Assembly (NCBI GenBank): GCA_021813805.1
Contig: JAKAJL010000012.1
Location: 1-64,000, forward strand
From: Pseudomonadota bacterium
GTDB taxonomy: Bacteria; Pseudomonadota; Alphaproteobacteria; Rhizobiales; Beijerinckiaceae
Reading direction: 5' to 3'
DNA: 64,000 nt
Of the stretch, positions 44,675 to 54,724 are shown one piece after another. How positions within the stretch are numbered: the first letter of the stretch is position 1; each line of letters starts with the position of its first letter. Position numbers and translations under genes: made by a program. The notes beneath the pieces were generated by a model that saw only the letters and a list, made by a program, of their open reading frames with translations, did not search any database and had not been told where the DNA came from.

Positions 44675-44775
44675 TGTCCGCCGGCCGCTGGAGCCGCGCC
44701 CCGGCGCGGCTGAAAATCGCCGCCGGCCTTGACCCTCCCCGACGGCCGCGACAAAAGGAAACAAAGGGAGAGCAC

Positions 44776-45369
44776 ATGCATCAGATTCGCAATATCTGCG
44801 TCTATTGCGGCTCGTCGCTCGGCGATGACCCGGTTTTCGTCGCGGCGGCGCGGGATTTGGGAACGACGCTTGCGGAAAACGGCGTCGGCCTTGTTTATGG
44901 CGGCGGCAATCTCGGCCTGATGGGGGCGGTGGCCCATGCGGCGCTGGAGGCCGGCGGCCATGTCACCGGGATCATCCCGCATTTCCTGGAAAAGCGCGAA
45001 CATGCGCTGGAAAACGTGCAGGAGCTGATCGTCGTCGGCGACATGCACGAACGCAAGCGCCTGATGTTCGAGAAGGCCGACGCCTTCATCGCGCTGCCGG
45101 GCGGGATCGGCACGCTGGAGGAATTGGTCGAGCAGCTCACCTGGGTGCAGTTGCAGCGCCACGACAAGCCGGTTCTGATCGCCGATATCGGCGGCTTCTG
45201 GGCGCCGCTGCTGGCGCTGATCGACCATATGCGCGCCCAAGCGTTCATTCGCCCGGAATACGAGGCGCGCTTTCTCGTTCGCGACAAGGTCGAGGACATG
45301 ATTCCCGCTTTGCGCGAGGCTTTCGCCAAGGCCCGCGTGTCGCATCTGGCCTTGCGCCCGGAGTTTTGA
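44776..45369 (+). CDS. LOG-family nucleotide 5'-monophosphate nucleosidase
   Basis: 197 residues from ATG at 44776 (AAAGGGAG 7 bases upstream). LOG (lysine decarboxylase-like) motifs: CVYCGSSLGDD, YGGGNLGLMG, and the catalytic PGGIGTLEEL with Arg in MHERKRLMF. Members cleave cytokinin riboside monophosphates or other nucleotide monophosphates to base and ribose-5-phosphate. The bacterial role is often nucleotide salvage. No neighbouring cytokinin genes. Confidence 0.9.
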   Translation: MHQIRNICVYCGSSLGDDPVFVAAARDLGTTLAENGVGLVYGGGNLGLMGAVAHAALEAGGHVTGIIPHFLEKREHALENVQELIVVGDMHERKRLMFEKADAFIALPGGIGTLEELVEQLTWVQLQRHDKPVLIADIGGFWAPLLALIDHMRAQAFIRPEYEARFLVRDKVEDMIPALREAFAKARVSHLALRPEF

Positions 45370-45385
45370 GCTTTTTTCGGCATTG

Positions 45386-45470
45386 ACCCGCATTTCTCAT
45401 CCAGCCGCCCTGCGTTGCGATTTCGACGAGTCGAAAGCAAGGAGGACGACCCCGTATGAGAAATGCGGGT
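45386..45470. repeat. 85-base element with perfect 15-bp terminal inverted repeats
   Basis: ACCCGCATTTCTCAT at 45386-45400 and ATGAGAAATGCGGGT at 45456-45470 bound a 55-base core between convergent genes. Its right end touches the stop codon of the minus-strand gene. The size and layout resemble a repetitive palindromic element or tiny MITE-like scar; no duplicated target site is obvious. Confidence 0.6.
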
Positions 45471-46249
45471 TAATCGTCCGAGATCGTTTCGGGGCCGATC
45501 ACGCCGCGGCTGGTCTGCACCACCCAGTTCGGACCGCGACGCTCGATGCGCTGGACCATCGCGCCGCCGAGCAGGACGTCGCCGGGCTGGACTCGCTCCA
45601 TTCCCTCAGGCCCTTCGACCCAGGCGTGGCCGCGGTCGACGGCGCGCAGGACATAGGCGTGATAGGAGCCGAGCGCCGCATGGGCGGCGGGAGCCGGAAG
45701 GGAGGCCGGCGCCGGCTTGGGCAGGGGCTTGCCGATCGAGCCGGTCGGCGTGCGGTCGACCTTCGCTTTAGCCATTTTCTCGGTTTCGGATCTCACCTTT
45801 TCAAGTCTGGTCTGAAGCTGGAAGGCGCTGAGCGCCGCGTCGGCCTTCGCGTCGGCGACATTCCTCTGGAGCGCGGCGATGGTCGCCTCTTCGGCGCGGG
45901 ACTTGCGCGCCTCGGCGTCGAGCTTGTTCCTCAGACTGTCGACGTGGACGCGCAACGCGGCCAGTTCTTCGCCCTGGGCCTTGGCGGCTTCGACGGCCTG
46001 GGCCGCGGCAAGCGCGACCGGATCGGGTTTGGCCGGCGCGGCCGGCTCGAAGGCGTCCATGCGATAGGCCGCAGCCCAGCCGAGGCCGATCGTTAGCAGC
46101 AGGGCCACGCCGGAGGCGGCGATGAATCGGCGCCTCTCGCCACGGGGATCGACGGCTCGGAATTCGATCTCGGGCCGCTCGTCCGCACGGAGCCGGAAGG
46201 GTTCATGAGTCGCCGGTACGGGTTTCGAAGGCGGGATAAGGTCGTTCAT
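45470..46249 (-). CDS. Uncharacterised membrane-anchored coiled-coil protein
   Basis: 259 residues from ATG at 46249 (GGAG 7-8 bases upstream). Residues 1-42 are cytosolic, with one transmembrane helix at about 44-62 (FIAASGVALLLTIGLGWAAAY). A long coiled coil follows (about 80-160; EELAALRVHVDSLRNKLDAEARKSRAEE). After a Pro/Ala linker, a C-terminal beta domain (SYHAYVLRAVDRGHAWVEGPEGM...) resembles a small SH3/PilP-like fold. It is probably a periplasmic-side scaffold, but no family is named with confidence. Confidence 0.7.
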   Translation of the reverse strand: MNDLIPPSKPVPATHEPFRLRADERPEIEFRAVDPRGERRRFIAASGVALLLTIGLGWAAAYRMDAFEPAAPAKPDPVALAAAQAVEAAKAQGEELAALRVHVDSLRNKLDAEARKSRAEEATIAALQRNVADAKADAALSAFQLQTRLEKVRSETEKMAKAKVDRTPTGSIGKPLPKPAPASLPAPAAHAALGSYHAYVLRAVDRGHAWVEGPEGMERVQPGDVLLGGAMVQRIERRGPNWVVQTSRGVIGPETISDD

Positions 46250-46366
46250 GGTCGACTCCGCGCGGACGGTTTGCATCCGCTCTCCATGAGCCGATATTTT
46301 CCGGCTTTCAGATTAACCCATGATTAACGACGCCGTGATTTTTGCCTGGCCTGTCGCCGATTTACA

Positions 46367-48526
46367 TCACTCGGCCGCCGCGGAGCTGGTCTCCGGCAGG
46401 CGGGCGAGCAGCGCGATCAGGGCGCGATCCTGCATCAGGGCGGCGCGCTCCTTGCGCTGGATCCAGGCGGAGGCCTCGTCGATCGAGCGCGCCTCCCCGA
46501 GCTTGGCGATCGCCATCGCCCGCTCAGGGCTGATGTCGCCGCGGGCGCGATGGAGGGCGGGCGGCAGGAAGGCCTCGTGAACGTCGCGGAATTCAGCGTC
46601 CTGGTACAGGACGCGCAGCCCGTCCGCCTTGTCGAAGCCCTCCGCCGCGAGTTCGTCGGACAGAGCATTGGCGCGTGTCGCGACTGGCGGCGGGGCGCGC
46701 TCCTCGGGCGTATCCAGAAGGCCGATGCGGCGGAAGGCCAAGCCGACGGATTTCAGTCCCGTGCCCCAGGACAGGGGGATCGCCAGGATCAGGCCGGCGA
46801 TGGTGGGAGACATCCAGGCGGCGAGCGAAGGCGAAAGCAGCAGCGCTGCGACCAGCGAAATGACGCCGAGAATGACATGGTCGCGGTGACGACGGATGAT
46901 CGACTTGAACGGCACCGAGCCGTCGTCGCGCCTCTGCGGCTCCCATCCCGTGTCGAAGCCGAACAGGATGTGCAGCACATGGCCGGAATGGACCAGCATC
47001 ATGATCGGCGCAAGCAGGGCCGACATAAAAACCTCGAACAGGGTCGAGAGCACGAGCCGGATCGCGCCGCCGGAGCCGCGCCGGGTCGGGCCGTCGAACA
47101 GAGCGACGATCAGGCCGAACAGCTTTGGCGCGAGCAGCACCGCCATGGTGAGGATGAACAGTTCCAGCGACCGCTCGGCGTCGAACACCGGCCAGGTCGG
47201 GTACAGGGTGAACTCGCGGGAGAAATATTCCGGCCGGATATATTTCGCCTGCAGGACCAGCAGAAGACCGACCAGCAACTGGGCGAGCCAGAGCGGCGAG
47301 GCCAGATAGGCCATGATCCCGGTGGCGAAATGTTGGCGGGTCGCGGGGACGAGGCCCTTGGCCGGCAGGACGCTGATGTGCTGGAGATTGCCCTGGCACC
47401 AGCGGCGGTCACGAATGGCCGTATCGATCAGCGAGGGCGGGGATTCCTCATAGGAGCCGGGCAGGGAGGCCAGCATATAGACGCTATAGCCGGCTCGGCG
47501 CATCAGCGCGGCCTCAACGAAATCATGGGAGAGAATATGGCCGCCGAATGGCGGCTTGCCCCTGAGATGGGGCAAGCCGCAATGGGCGGCGAAGGCCTTG
47601 ACGCGAATGATCGCGTTATGGCCCCAGTAATTGCCGTCGCGGCCCATCCAGCACGCCAGGCCGTCGGCGATGACCGGGCCGTAAATGCGGGCGGCGAATT
47701 GCTGGACGCGGGCGAAAAGCGTGTTGCGGTTGATGATCAGCGGCAGGGTCTGGATGATGCCGGCGTCGGGATCGGCCTCCATGGTCGCCGCGAGCGTGAC
47801 GATGGCGTGGCCGGTCATCAGGCTGTCGGCGTCGAGCACGACCATGTGGTCGTAGGCGCCGCCCCAGCGTGAGACGAAATCGCCGACATTGCCGGCCTTG
47901 CGCGCGATATTCTTGGCGCGGTGGCGGTAATAGACCCGGGCGTCCGGCCCCAACCGGCGCCGCAGGGCGATCAGCGCCCGCTCCTCGGCGATCCAGACGT
48001 CGGGATCGGTCGAATCCGACAGCAGGAACCAGTCGAAGGACGCGCCATGGCCGGTCGCCTCGACATCCTCGTGGATGGCCTGGATCGCCCCGAAGACGCG
48101 GGAAGGCGCCTCATTGTAGATCGGCATGATGACGGCGTTGCGCGTCGTCAGCTTGTCGGGCAGCGCCGGCGGCTTGGGACGGCCGATCAGCAGGTGGAGA
48201 AAACCGACGATCGCGGCGGCGAAGGACAGGGCGATCCAGGAGAAATTGGCGACGAACAGGACGAGCAGCGCCCATTTCGGAAAGGTGATGCCGCCGACAT
48301 CGATGACCAGGAACATCTGATAGCCGCCCCAGGCGGTCAGAGCGAGGCCGCCGCCGAAAGTGACGATCCGCGACAGCCAGGGCGCGCGGACGCGGCGGGC
48401 GAATTTGCGCCGCTCCTTCGACGCGTCGAAGCGAAACAGCTTCTGCTCCGGCATGGGAATGGGAGCGTCCTTCGGTATGGCCGGCGCGGGCGGGGCGACG
48501 GCGGCCGAGGAGGGGGCGGAATCCAT
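46367..48526 (-). CDS. opgH: Periplasmic glucan biosynthesis glucosyltransferase OpgH
   Basis: About 719 residues from the ATG overlapping the opgG stop as TAATG (48526); an ATG 12 bases upstream is also possible. It is a family 2 glycosyltransferase embedded in the inner membrane. Helices lie near IVTFGGGLALTAWGGYQMF and in the C-terminal third. Catalytic motifs are IMPIYNEAPSRVFG, VLDADSLMTG (DxD-like) and RRWCQGNLQHI (QxxRW-like, WCQGN). It extends the beta-1,2-glucan backbone of osmoregulated periplasmic glucans. Confidence 0.95.
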   Translation of the reverse strand: MDSAPSSAAVAPPAPAIPKDAPIPMPEQKLFRFDASKERRKFARRVRAPWLSRIVTFGGGLALTAWGGYQMFLVIDVGGITFPKWALLVLFVANFSWIALSFAAAIVGFLHLLIGRPKPPALPDKLTTRNAVIMPIYNEAPSRVFGAIQAIHEDVEATGHGASFDWFLLSDSTDPDVWIAEERALIALRRRLGPDARVYYRHRAKNIARKAGNVGDFVSRWGGAYDHMVVLDADSLMTGHAIVTLAATMEADPDAGIIQTLPLIINRNTLFARVQQFAARIYGPVIADGLACWMGRDGNYWGHNAIIRVKAFAAHCGLPHLRGKPPFGGHILSHDFVEAALMRRAGYSVYMLASLPGSYEESPPSLIDTAIRDRRWCQGNLQHISVLPAKGLVPATRQHFATGIMAYLASPLWLAQLLVGLLLVLQAKYIRPEYFSREFTLYPTWPVFDAERSLELFILTMAVLLAPKLFGLIVALFDGPTRRGSGGAIRLVLSTLFEVFMSALLAPIMMLVHSGHVLHILFGFDTGWEPQRRDDGSVPFKSIIRRHRDHVILGVISLVAALLLSPSLAAWMSPTIAGLILAIPLSWGTGLKSVGLAFRRIGLLDTPEERAPPPVATRANALSDELAAEGFDKADGLRVLYQDAEFRDVHEAFLPPALHRARGDISPERAMAIAKLGEARSIDEASAWIQRKERAALMQDRALIALLARLPETSSAAAE

Positions 48527-50055
48527 TACAGCGTCCATCGGTAAAGCCAGGTCTCGGTCTGGGGCGCGCCCTGGAAATCCAGCGTCAGGCGGATTTCGCA
48601 GGCGGCTTCGCCGGCGGGATCGATGTCGAACTGAACATAGCAGCTCTTGCGCTCCGCCGCCGGAGTGACGCGGTGGGCGACGACCTTTCCAGGGTTGACG
48701 GAAAGATTGGGGTTGAAGGCCGCGACGCGGGCCGGGTCGCCCATTCCGTCGCCGTGGAACTCGACAAGGAAGCGCCGCTGCTTGGCGGCGGGAGCGCGTC
48801 CGCCGCGCGAAATGGCCGTTTCCGCGCCGGCGGGGCGCGACGGCGGCGTCCAGCACCAGAACTGGCGATAGGCGAAATCGGCCTGCTGGCCTTTGACCAG
48901 CGGAGTCTTCGAGCGCCAGAAGGCGACGATGTTCTGAGCGGTTTCGTTGTCGGACGGAATTTCGACCAGTTCCACCGAGCCGTCGCCCCAATCGCCGATC
49001 GGCTCGATCCACAGCGAGGGGCGCAGCTCCCAATGGGCGTCGAAATCATAAAAATCGCTGAAGGCGCGATGGCGCTGGAGAAAGCCGAAGCCTTTAGGAT
49101 TCTGGTCGATGAATTCGGAAATCTGCAGGGTGGACCGGTTGCTGACGGGGCGCCAGATCCATTCGCCGCGGCCGGTCAACATTTGCAGGCCGCCGATTTC
49201 TTCCGCCGCGTCGCGCACGTCGTCGTCGCCGCGCCGGTCGAGTGGGCTGAACAGGCTGGTCGCGCCCATCGTCGCAAGCCCGAAGACATCGATCGGGGCG
49301 CGGGGGAACAGCGAGGATTCGACGTCGATGATGGTGACGTCGCCGGGATGGATGGTGAAACGATAGGCGCCGGCGACGCTCTCGGAATCGAGCAGGGCGC
49401 TGATCGTCAGGGCGTTGTCGGCGACGCTGCCCTTCTCGATCCACACCGCGCGGAACAGCGGGAATTCCTCGCCCCGCGGGTCGCCGGTGCGGATCGAAAG
49501 CCCGCGCGACGTCACGCCGAGCTTCTGGCCGGGCGCGGCGGAGCGGAAGAAGCTCGCGCCCTGGAACACCGCCAGTTCGCGCAACTCGCCCTGGTCGTTG
49601 CGCTGCAGCACGCGAAACCCGGAAAAATCGAGATTTGTCGGCATCGCGCGCAGCCGCAGATTGCCGAAATCGAAATCGGCGGCGTTGTAATTGAGCCGCC
49701 GCGCGGCTCCGTTCTCGACCAGATTGATCTGCATCGGAGAAGTATAGACGAAGCCACGATGCAGGGGCTCGATGACGAAGCCGCTGGACTTGTCGTTCCA
49801 GATCAAGGCGTCCGGCTTGGCCTTGATTGCGGCAAAAGCCTCGCGCGTCAAATCCGAAAAGGCGCCTGGCAGGTCCGCCGACGGGGCGGAATAGGATTTG
49901 GCCGCGAGGCTTTTCGCCAGTTCGACCACGGTGGCGTGGCTGAAGGGCGCGGTTTGCGGCGCCTGCCCCTCGGCGAGGGCGGGGGAAACAGGGGTGACGG
50001 CGGCGAAAGCGGCGGCTGATCCGGCCAATTGCAAGAGGTCGCGTCGCTTCAACAT
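48526..50055 (-). CDS. opgG: Periplasmic glucan biosynthesis protein OpgG
   Basis: 509 residues from ATG at 50055. A twin-arginine-type signal (MLKRRDLLQLAGSAAAFA, cleavage near PALAE) indicates Tat export. The body has the MdoG fold, with FVYTSPMQINLVENG, GEEFPLFRAVWIEKG and RHRAFSDFYDFDAHWELRPSLW. OpgG acts in the periplasm on nascent glucans. It overlaps opgH, forming the usual opgGH operon; the divergent neighbour is glmU. Confidence 0.95.
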   Translation of the reverse strand: MLKRRDLLQLAGSAAAFAAVTPVSPALAEGQAPQTAPFSHATVVELAKSLAAKSYSAPSADLPGAFSDLTREAFAAIKAKPDALIWNDKSSGFVIEPLHRGFVYTSPMQINLVENGAARRLNYNAADFDFGNLRLRAMPTNLDFSGFRVLQRNDQGELRELAVFQGASFFRSAAPGQKLGVTSRGLSIRTGDPRGEEFPLFRAVWIEKGSVADNALTISALLDSESVAGAYRFTIHPGDVTIIDVESSLFPRAPIDVFGLATMGATSLFSPLDRRGDDDVRDAAEEIGGLQMLTGRGEWIWRPVSNRSTLQISEFIDQNPKGFGFLQRHRAFSDFYDFDAHWELRPSLWIEPIGDWGDGSVELVEIPSDNETAQNIVAFWRSKTPLVKGQQADFAYRQFWCWTPPSRPAGAETAISRGGRAPAAKQRRFLVEFHGDGMGDPARVAAFNPNLSVNPGKVVAHRVTPAAERKSCYVQFDIDPAGEAACEIRLTLDFQGAPQTETWLYRWTL

Positions 50056-50250
50056 CGACAGGGCCGTCCAATCCGTCCCGAAAGGTGATTGCGGGCTGGG
50101 CGGATCGCCCGTTCGCGCGCAAATTTTCTGATTCCGGGGGTTATACCGCAATTTGCGGCGGAGGCGAGGTTGATTTTTCGCTTTGCGGGCATTTGCCGCT
50201 CCCCTATACGTTCCACCCGATTTTCGCCGTGCGATATTGGGGGAATTCCG

Positions 50251-51630
50251 ATGACCACGCCAAAGGACCCCGGCGCCGCGCCGCGCCGCTGCCTCGCGGT
50301 CGTTCTTGCCGCCGGCGAGGGCAAACGGATGCGCTCTCATCTGCCGAAAGCGCTGCACATGATCGCGGGGCGCTCCATGCTCGCCCATGTGCTCGACGCC
50401 GTGGGGAAGGCGGGGGCCGACGCGCTGGCCGTGGTGGTGGGGCCGGGGCGCGACGATGTCGCCGCCGAGGCGCGTTCGGCGGCGCCGGACGCCCGGGTCT
50501 TCGTTCAGGCCGAGCGCCTCGGCACCGCCCACGCGGTTCTGGCGGCGCGCGAAGCCTTTCGCCAGGGCTTTGACGACATTCTGGTTCTTTTCGCCGACAC
50601 GCCTCTGGTCCGTCCCGAAACCTTTTCGCATTTGCGCGAGAAACTGGCCGAGGGCGCGGGTGTGGCGGCGCTCGGCTTTGCGCCCGCCGACCCGACCGGC
50701 TATGGCCGCCTGTTGACCGACGGCGAAGGGGGGCTGCTGGCGATCCGCGAGCACAAGGACGCGACGCCGGAGGAACTGGCTGTCGGCATGTGCAACGCCG
50801 GGCTGATGGCGCTCGACGGCGCGCGCGCGATTAGCTGGCTGGAGCGGATCGACAATTGTAACGCCCAGAAGGAATATTACCTGCCCGACGTGGTGGCGGT
50901 CGCGCGCGGCGAGGGCGCGGCCTGCGCTTATGTCATGGCGCCGGCGGAGGAAGTGCTCGGCGTCAACGACCGCGTCCAGTTGGCCGCCGCGGAGGCGGAA
51001 ATCCAGAAGCGGCTGCGCGCGGTCGCCATGCTGAACGGCGCGACTCTGGTCGCGCCGGAGACGGTGTTCCTTTCCCATGACACATGTCTCGGCGCGGACG
51101 TCCTGGTCGAACCCCATGTCGTTTTCGGCCCCGGCGTAAGCGTCGGCGACGGCTGCGTCATTCATGCCTTCTCGCATCTCGAAGGCGCGACCCTGGCGAA
51201 AGACGCCGCCATCGGCCCCTATGCCCGGTTGCGCCCCGGCGCCAGATTGGCGGCCAAGGCGAAGATCGGCAATTTCGTTGAGATCAAGAAGGCGGAGATC
51301 GGCGAGGGCGCCAAGGTCAATCACCTGACCTATATCGGCGACGCCAGCATCGGCCCGCGCGCCAATATCGGCGCCGGCGTCATCACCTGCAATTACGACG
51401 GTTTTTTGAAATATAAGACGACCATCGGCGCCGACGCCTTCGTCGGCTCGAATTCGGCGCTGGTGGCGCCGGTCGTGATTGGCGACCGCGCTTTTGTCGG
51501 CTCGGGCTCGGTGGTGACCGGAGATGTCGAAGCCGACGCCCTGGCGGTCGCGCGCGGTCGGCAGGCCGTCATCCCCGGCTGGGCGGCGGCATTCCGCAAG
51601 AAGATGGCGGCGATCAAGGCGGCGAAGTGA
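50251..51630 (+). CDS. glmU: Bifunctional UDP-GlcNAc pyrophosphorylase / glucosamine-1-phosphate acetyltransferase
   Basis: 459 residues from ATG at 50251 (GGGGGAATTCCG upstream). The N-terminal uridyltransferase has [18 protein letters not shown]. The C-terminal left-handed beta helix of hexapeptide repeats starts near residue 255 ([19 protein letters not shown]), with [15 protein letters not shown] and [13 protein letters not shown] at the acetyltransferase site. It makes UDP-GlcNAc for peptidoglycan and LPS. glmS, usually the next gene in this group, lies 3.6 kb downstream behind two signalling genes. Confidence 0.97.
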   Translation: MTTPKDPGAAPRRCLAVVLAAGEGKRMRSHLPKALHMIAGRSMLAHVLDAVGKAGADALAVVVGPGRDDVAAEARSAAPDARVFVQAERLGTAHAVLAAREAFRQGFDDILVLFADTPLVRPETFSHLREKLAEGAGVAALGFAPADPTGYGRLLTDGEGGLLAIREHKDATPEELAVGMCNAGLMALDGARAISWLERIDNCNAQKEYYLPDVVAVARGEGAACAYVMAPAEEVLGVNDRVQLAAAEAEIQKRLRAVAMLNGATLVAPETVFLSHDTCLGADVLVEPHVVFGPGVSVGDGCVIHAFSHLEGATLAKDAAIGPYARLRPGARLAAKAKIGNFVEIKKAEIGEGAKVNHLTYIGDASIGPRANIGAGVITCNYDGFLKYKTTIGADAFVGSNSALVAPVVIGDRAFVGSGSVVTGDVEADALAVARGRQAVIPGWAAAFRKKMAAIKAAK

Positions 51631-51760
51631 TCGCGCCGCCGGCGCCATGGTCGGCGAGCGAAATCTGACGCCCCCCGCATGACGCCGGAGACCCCGGCGG
51701 AGCCGGCGTTGGCTGCCGAATGGCGAGCGTCTGGCTTGAAAAGCGTCCGGCAATAGCTCA

Positions 51761-54178
51761 TTGTTGTTATTGCAGGATATTCTCTCTCTCCTGGCGTTGC
51801 GGATAGATGTGACCGGTAAAGCCGACCAAAGCCTTGACGCCGTGCTTGGCGACGCGGCGCGCCTCGCCGCCCTGCGCGCGACGGGCTTGCTCGATAGCCC
51901 TCCGGAAAACGCCTTCGACCGGCTCGCCGGCCTTGCGCGGCGCGTGCTGCGCGCCCCCGTGTGCCTGATCTCGCTGGTCGACGGCGACCGCGCCTTTTTC
52001 AAAAGCTGCGTCGGATTGGCGGAGCCATGGGCGTCGCGTCGCGAGGCGCCGCTGTCGCATTCATTTTCGCCGTATGTCGTCGCCACGGGCGCTCCCGTCG
52101 TGGTCGAAGACGCTCGCGCGGACCCGCTGCTGCGCGACCGCCTCGCCGTGTCCGAGATGAACGTGATCGCATATCTCGGCACGCCCCTCGTCACCGCCGA
52201 GGCGCAGACTCTAGGAAGCTTTTGCGTCATCGACACGCGGCCCAGGAACTGGACGCCGGAGGAAATCGCCCTGATGCGCGACCTCGCGGATTCCGTCGTG
52301 AGCGAAATCGAACTGAGCGTGAGCAACAAGGCGGCGCGAGAAAGGGAAGCCGAGCTTCGCCGGCGCAATGACGAATTTCAGGCCGCCCTTGCGGCGGCCG
52401 AAAACGCGCGCCTTCGGGCCGAACAGGCCGCCGCCGCGCAGCGCGAAAGCGAGACGCAGTTCCACAGGCTGGCCGACGCCATTCCGCAATTGGCGTGGAT
52501 CGCGGACGCCGACGGATGGATCATCTGGTACAACCGCCGCTGGTACGAATACACCGGCGCCACGCCGGAGCACATGGAAGGCTGGGGCTGGCAGAGCGTC
52601 CACGATCCCCAGACGCTGCCGGAAGTGCTGGAGCGGTGGCGCCGCTCCATCGCGAGCGGCGAGCCGTTCGAAATGGTTTTCCCGCTGCGTGGCGCCGACG
52701 GCGCGTTCCGGAACTTTCTGACCCGTGTCCAGCCGATCAGGAGCGGGGATGGAAGGCTAACGCGGTGGTTCGGGACAAATACCGACGTGGACGAACTCAA
52801 GCGGGTCGAGGAAGCCCTGCGCGAGACCAATGCGCGGCTCGAAAAGGTATTGGAGGTCGAGACCGTCGGGGTGATGTTCTGGGATCTGGGGACAGGCCTT
52901 CTGACCGACGCCAACGAAACCTTCCTGAAAATGCTGGGCTACAGCCGGTCGGACCTCGAGGCTGGAGAGCTGACCTGGCAGAAGCTCACGCCGCCGGAAC
53001 ACCATGCCGCGAGCCTGGCCGAATTGGAAAAGTTCAAGGTCAGCGGCCGCGTCGGGCCTTACGAGAAAGAATATTTGCACAAGGACGGGACGCGCCAGTG
53101 GTTCGTCTTCGCCGGCAGTTCGATCGGCGGGAAAAGCTGCGTCGAATTCTGCGTGGATGTTTCCGCCCGAAAGAATGTCGAGATCCAGCTTCGTGAAAGC
53201 CAGCAACGCACCTTATTGGCCACGGAGGCGGCCGAGGTGGGGATATGGGAATGGAATGTCGCCACCGGCAAAATTTGGTGGGACGCTCAGATGTTCCGGA
53301 TTTACGGCATGGCTCCGACCGACGACGGCGTCATTCCATTTGCCGACTGGGCCGCCGCGGTCGCGCCGGAGGATCTGCTCCACCGGAAAGAGGCCGCGGA
53401 CACGACCGTTCACGAAGGCGGGCGCAGCGAGCGCGAGTTCCGCATCCGGCGCAGGGACAATGGCGAAGTCCGCGACATCCGCGCCATCGAGACGGTTCGC
53501 GTCAACCCCGAAGGAAAGGTCGAATGGCTGGTGGGGACCAATCTCGACATCACCCGACGCAAGGAGGCTGACGAGCACATCCGCTTGCTGATGGGGGAAG
53601 TCAATCATCGCTCGCGCAACCTGCTTGGCGTCGTCCAGTCGATCGCGAAACTGTCCGCGCGACACGCCGATCCCGTCCGCTACGTCTCGGATCTTTCGGA
53701 ACGCATTTCGAGCCTCGCCGCTTGTCAGAACCTTCTCGTCGCCAGCGACTGGAAGGGGATCGACATCGCGGATCTGACGCGCGCGCAACTCAGCTCCTTC
53801 CGCGACATCCTCGGCCGCCGCATACTCCTCGATGGCGGCCCCGCGCGGCTGCGTCCCTCCGCGGCGCAGGGGCTCGGCCTCGCCCTGCATGAGCTTGCGA
53901 CCAACGCCGCCAAATATGGCGCGCTGTCAAACGGCGACGGCCTGGTCCGCATCAGTTGGGGCGTCGCATCCGGAGAAATGGAGCCGATGTTCTGGATGCA
54001 TTGGGTTGAGGAGGGGGGTCCGCGCGTCGCCGCGCCTACCCGAACCGGATTTGGCCGAACGGTGATCGTTTCCATGATGCAACACGCCGTCAAAGGGCAA
54101 GTCGCCGTCGATTATCCCGAAACCGGCCTGTCGTGGAGGCTGCTCGCCCCGGTGCGATCGACCCTCGATAGTGAATGA
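51761..54178 (+). CDS. GAF-PAS-PAS-PAS HWE-family sensor histidine kinase
   Basis: 805 residues if the TTG at 51761 is the start; later GTG starts are possible and the ribosome binding site is unclear. A GAF domain spans about residues 30-180 (RRVLRAPVCLISLVDGDRAF). PAS 1 is near 235-350 (AIPQLAWIADADGWIIWYNRRW), PAS 2 near 360-480 and PAS 3 near 490-600 (EVGIWEWNVATGKIWW). The HWE-type transmitter follows, with phosphoacceptor His in GEVNHRSRNLLGVVQSIAK, ALHELATNAAKYGALS (N box) and WVEEGGPRV. No membrane helix. HWE kinases are enriched in Rhizobiales. The likely partner is the receiver protein 200 bases downstream. Confidence 0.9.
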   Translation: MLLLQDILSLLALRIDVTGKADQSLDAVLGDAARLAALRATGLLDSPPENAFDRLAGLARRVLRAPVCLISLVDGDRAFFKSCVGLAEPWASRREAPLSHSFSPYVVATGAPVVVEDARADPLLRDRLAVSEMNVIAYLGTPLVTAEAQTLGSFCVIDTRPRNWTPEEIALMRDLADSVVSEIELSVSNKAAREREAELRRRNDEFQAALAAAENARLRAEQAAAAQRESETQFHRLADAIPQLAWIADADGWIIWYNRRWYEYTGATPEHMEGWGWQSVHDPQTLPEVLERWRRSIASGEPFEMVFPLRGADGAFRNFLTRVQPIRSGDGRLTRWFGTNTDVDELKRVEEALRETNARLEKVLEVETVGVMFWDLGTGLLTDANETFLKMLGYSRSDLEAGELTWQKLTPPEHHAASLAELEKFKVSGRVGPYEKEYLHKDGTRQWFVFAGSSIGGKSCVEFCVDVSARKNVEIQLRESQQRTLLATEAAEVGIWEWNVATGKIWWDAQMFRIYGMAPTDDGVIPFADWAAAVAPEDLLHRKEAADTTVHEGGRSEREFRIRRRDNGEVRDIRAIETVRVNPEGKVEWLVGTNLDITRRKEADEHIRLLMGEVNHRSRNLLGVVQSIAKLSARHADPVRYVSDLSERISSLAACQNLLVASDWKGIDIADLTRAQLSSFRDILGRRILLDGGPARLRPSAAQGLGLALHELATNAAKYGALSNGDGLVRISWGVASGEMEPMFWMHWVEEGGPRVAAPTRTGFGRTVIVSMMQHAVKGQVAVDYPETGLSWRLLAPVRSTLDSE

Positions 54179-54379
54179 CGCTTTGCAAGCCAAGCGCCGG
54201 CGCTTGAAAGATTTCGCCAAATAGGCGGCCGCGGCGTCGCCGTTTTGCGTGCGCCGTTTGAAGGAAAGGAAAGCCGCTTTCGGCGGCTGCAGCAAAAAAA
54301 AGTTGCGGCGCCGCCGATCGGGCGTAAGTTGTCCGCGGTCATTTGGCGTCGGTTTTTTGGATTGGACGGAGTCGCTTCA

Positions 54380-54724
54380 ATGGCGCGAATCCTGGTTATA
54401 GAAGATGAGTTCTTCGTCGCGGCCCATCTCGATAACGTATTGAGCGACAGCGGACATGAAGTCGTCGGGCCAGTCGGGACGCTGGATGAGGCGACTTTTC
54501 TGGCGCGCGCGGAAAATCTCGACGCGGCTCTGCTTGACGTCAATCTCGCCGGCGGCCGCGTCGATGAAGTCGCCGATATTCTGGCGGATCGTCAGGTGCC
54601 GTTTGCGTTCGTGACCGCTTATGGCGTCGAAAATCTGCCGCCACGACATCGAAACGCCGGCGTCGTGCACAAGCCGTTCATCGACGCGGACTTGATGCGG
54701 GAAGTGCGACGGCTTGGACGCTAG
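54380..54724 (+). CDS. Single-domain response regulator
   Basis: 114 residues from ATG at 54380. A receiver only: acidic pair in VIEDEFFVA, phosphorylated Asp53 in ALLDVNLAGG, Thr/Ala in FVTAYG, Lys in VVHKPF. The VIEDEFFVA..L-DVNL layout is typical of receivers linked to HWE/HisKA2 kinases in Rhizobiales. It has no output domain, so the signal must pass on through another protein. Same direction as the HWE kinase. Confidence 0.88.
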   Translation: MARILVIEDEFFVAAHLDNVLSDSGHEVVGPVGTLDEATFLARAENLDAALLDVNLAGGRVDEVADILADRQVPFAFVTAYGVENLPPRHRNAGVVHKPFIDADLMREVRRLGR

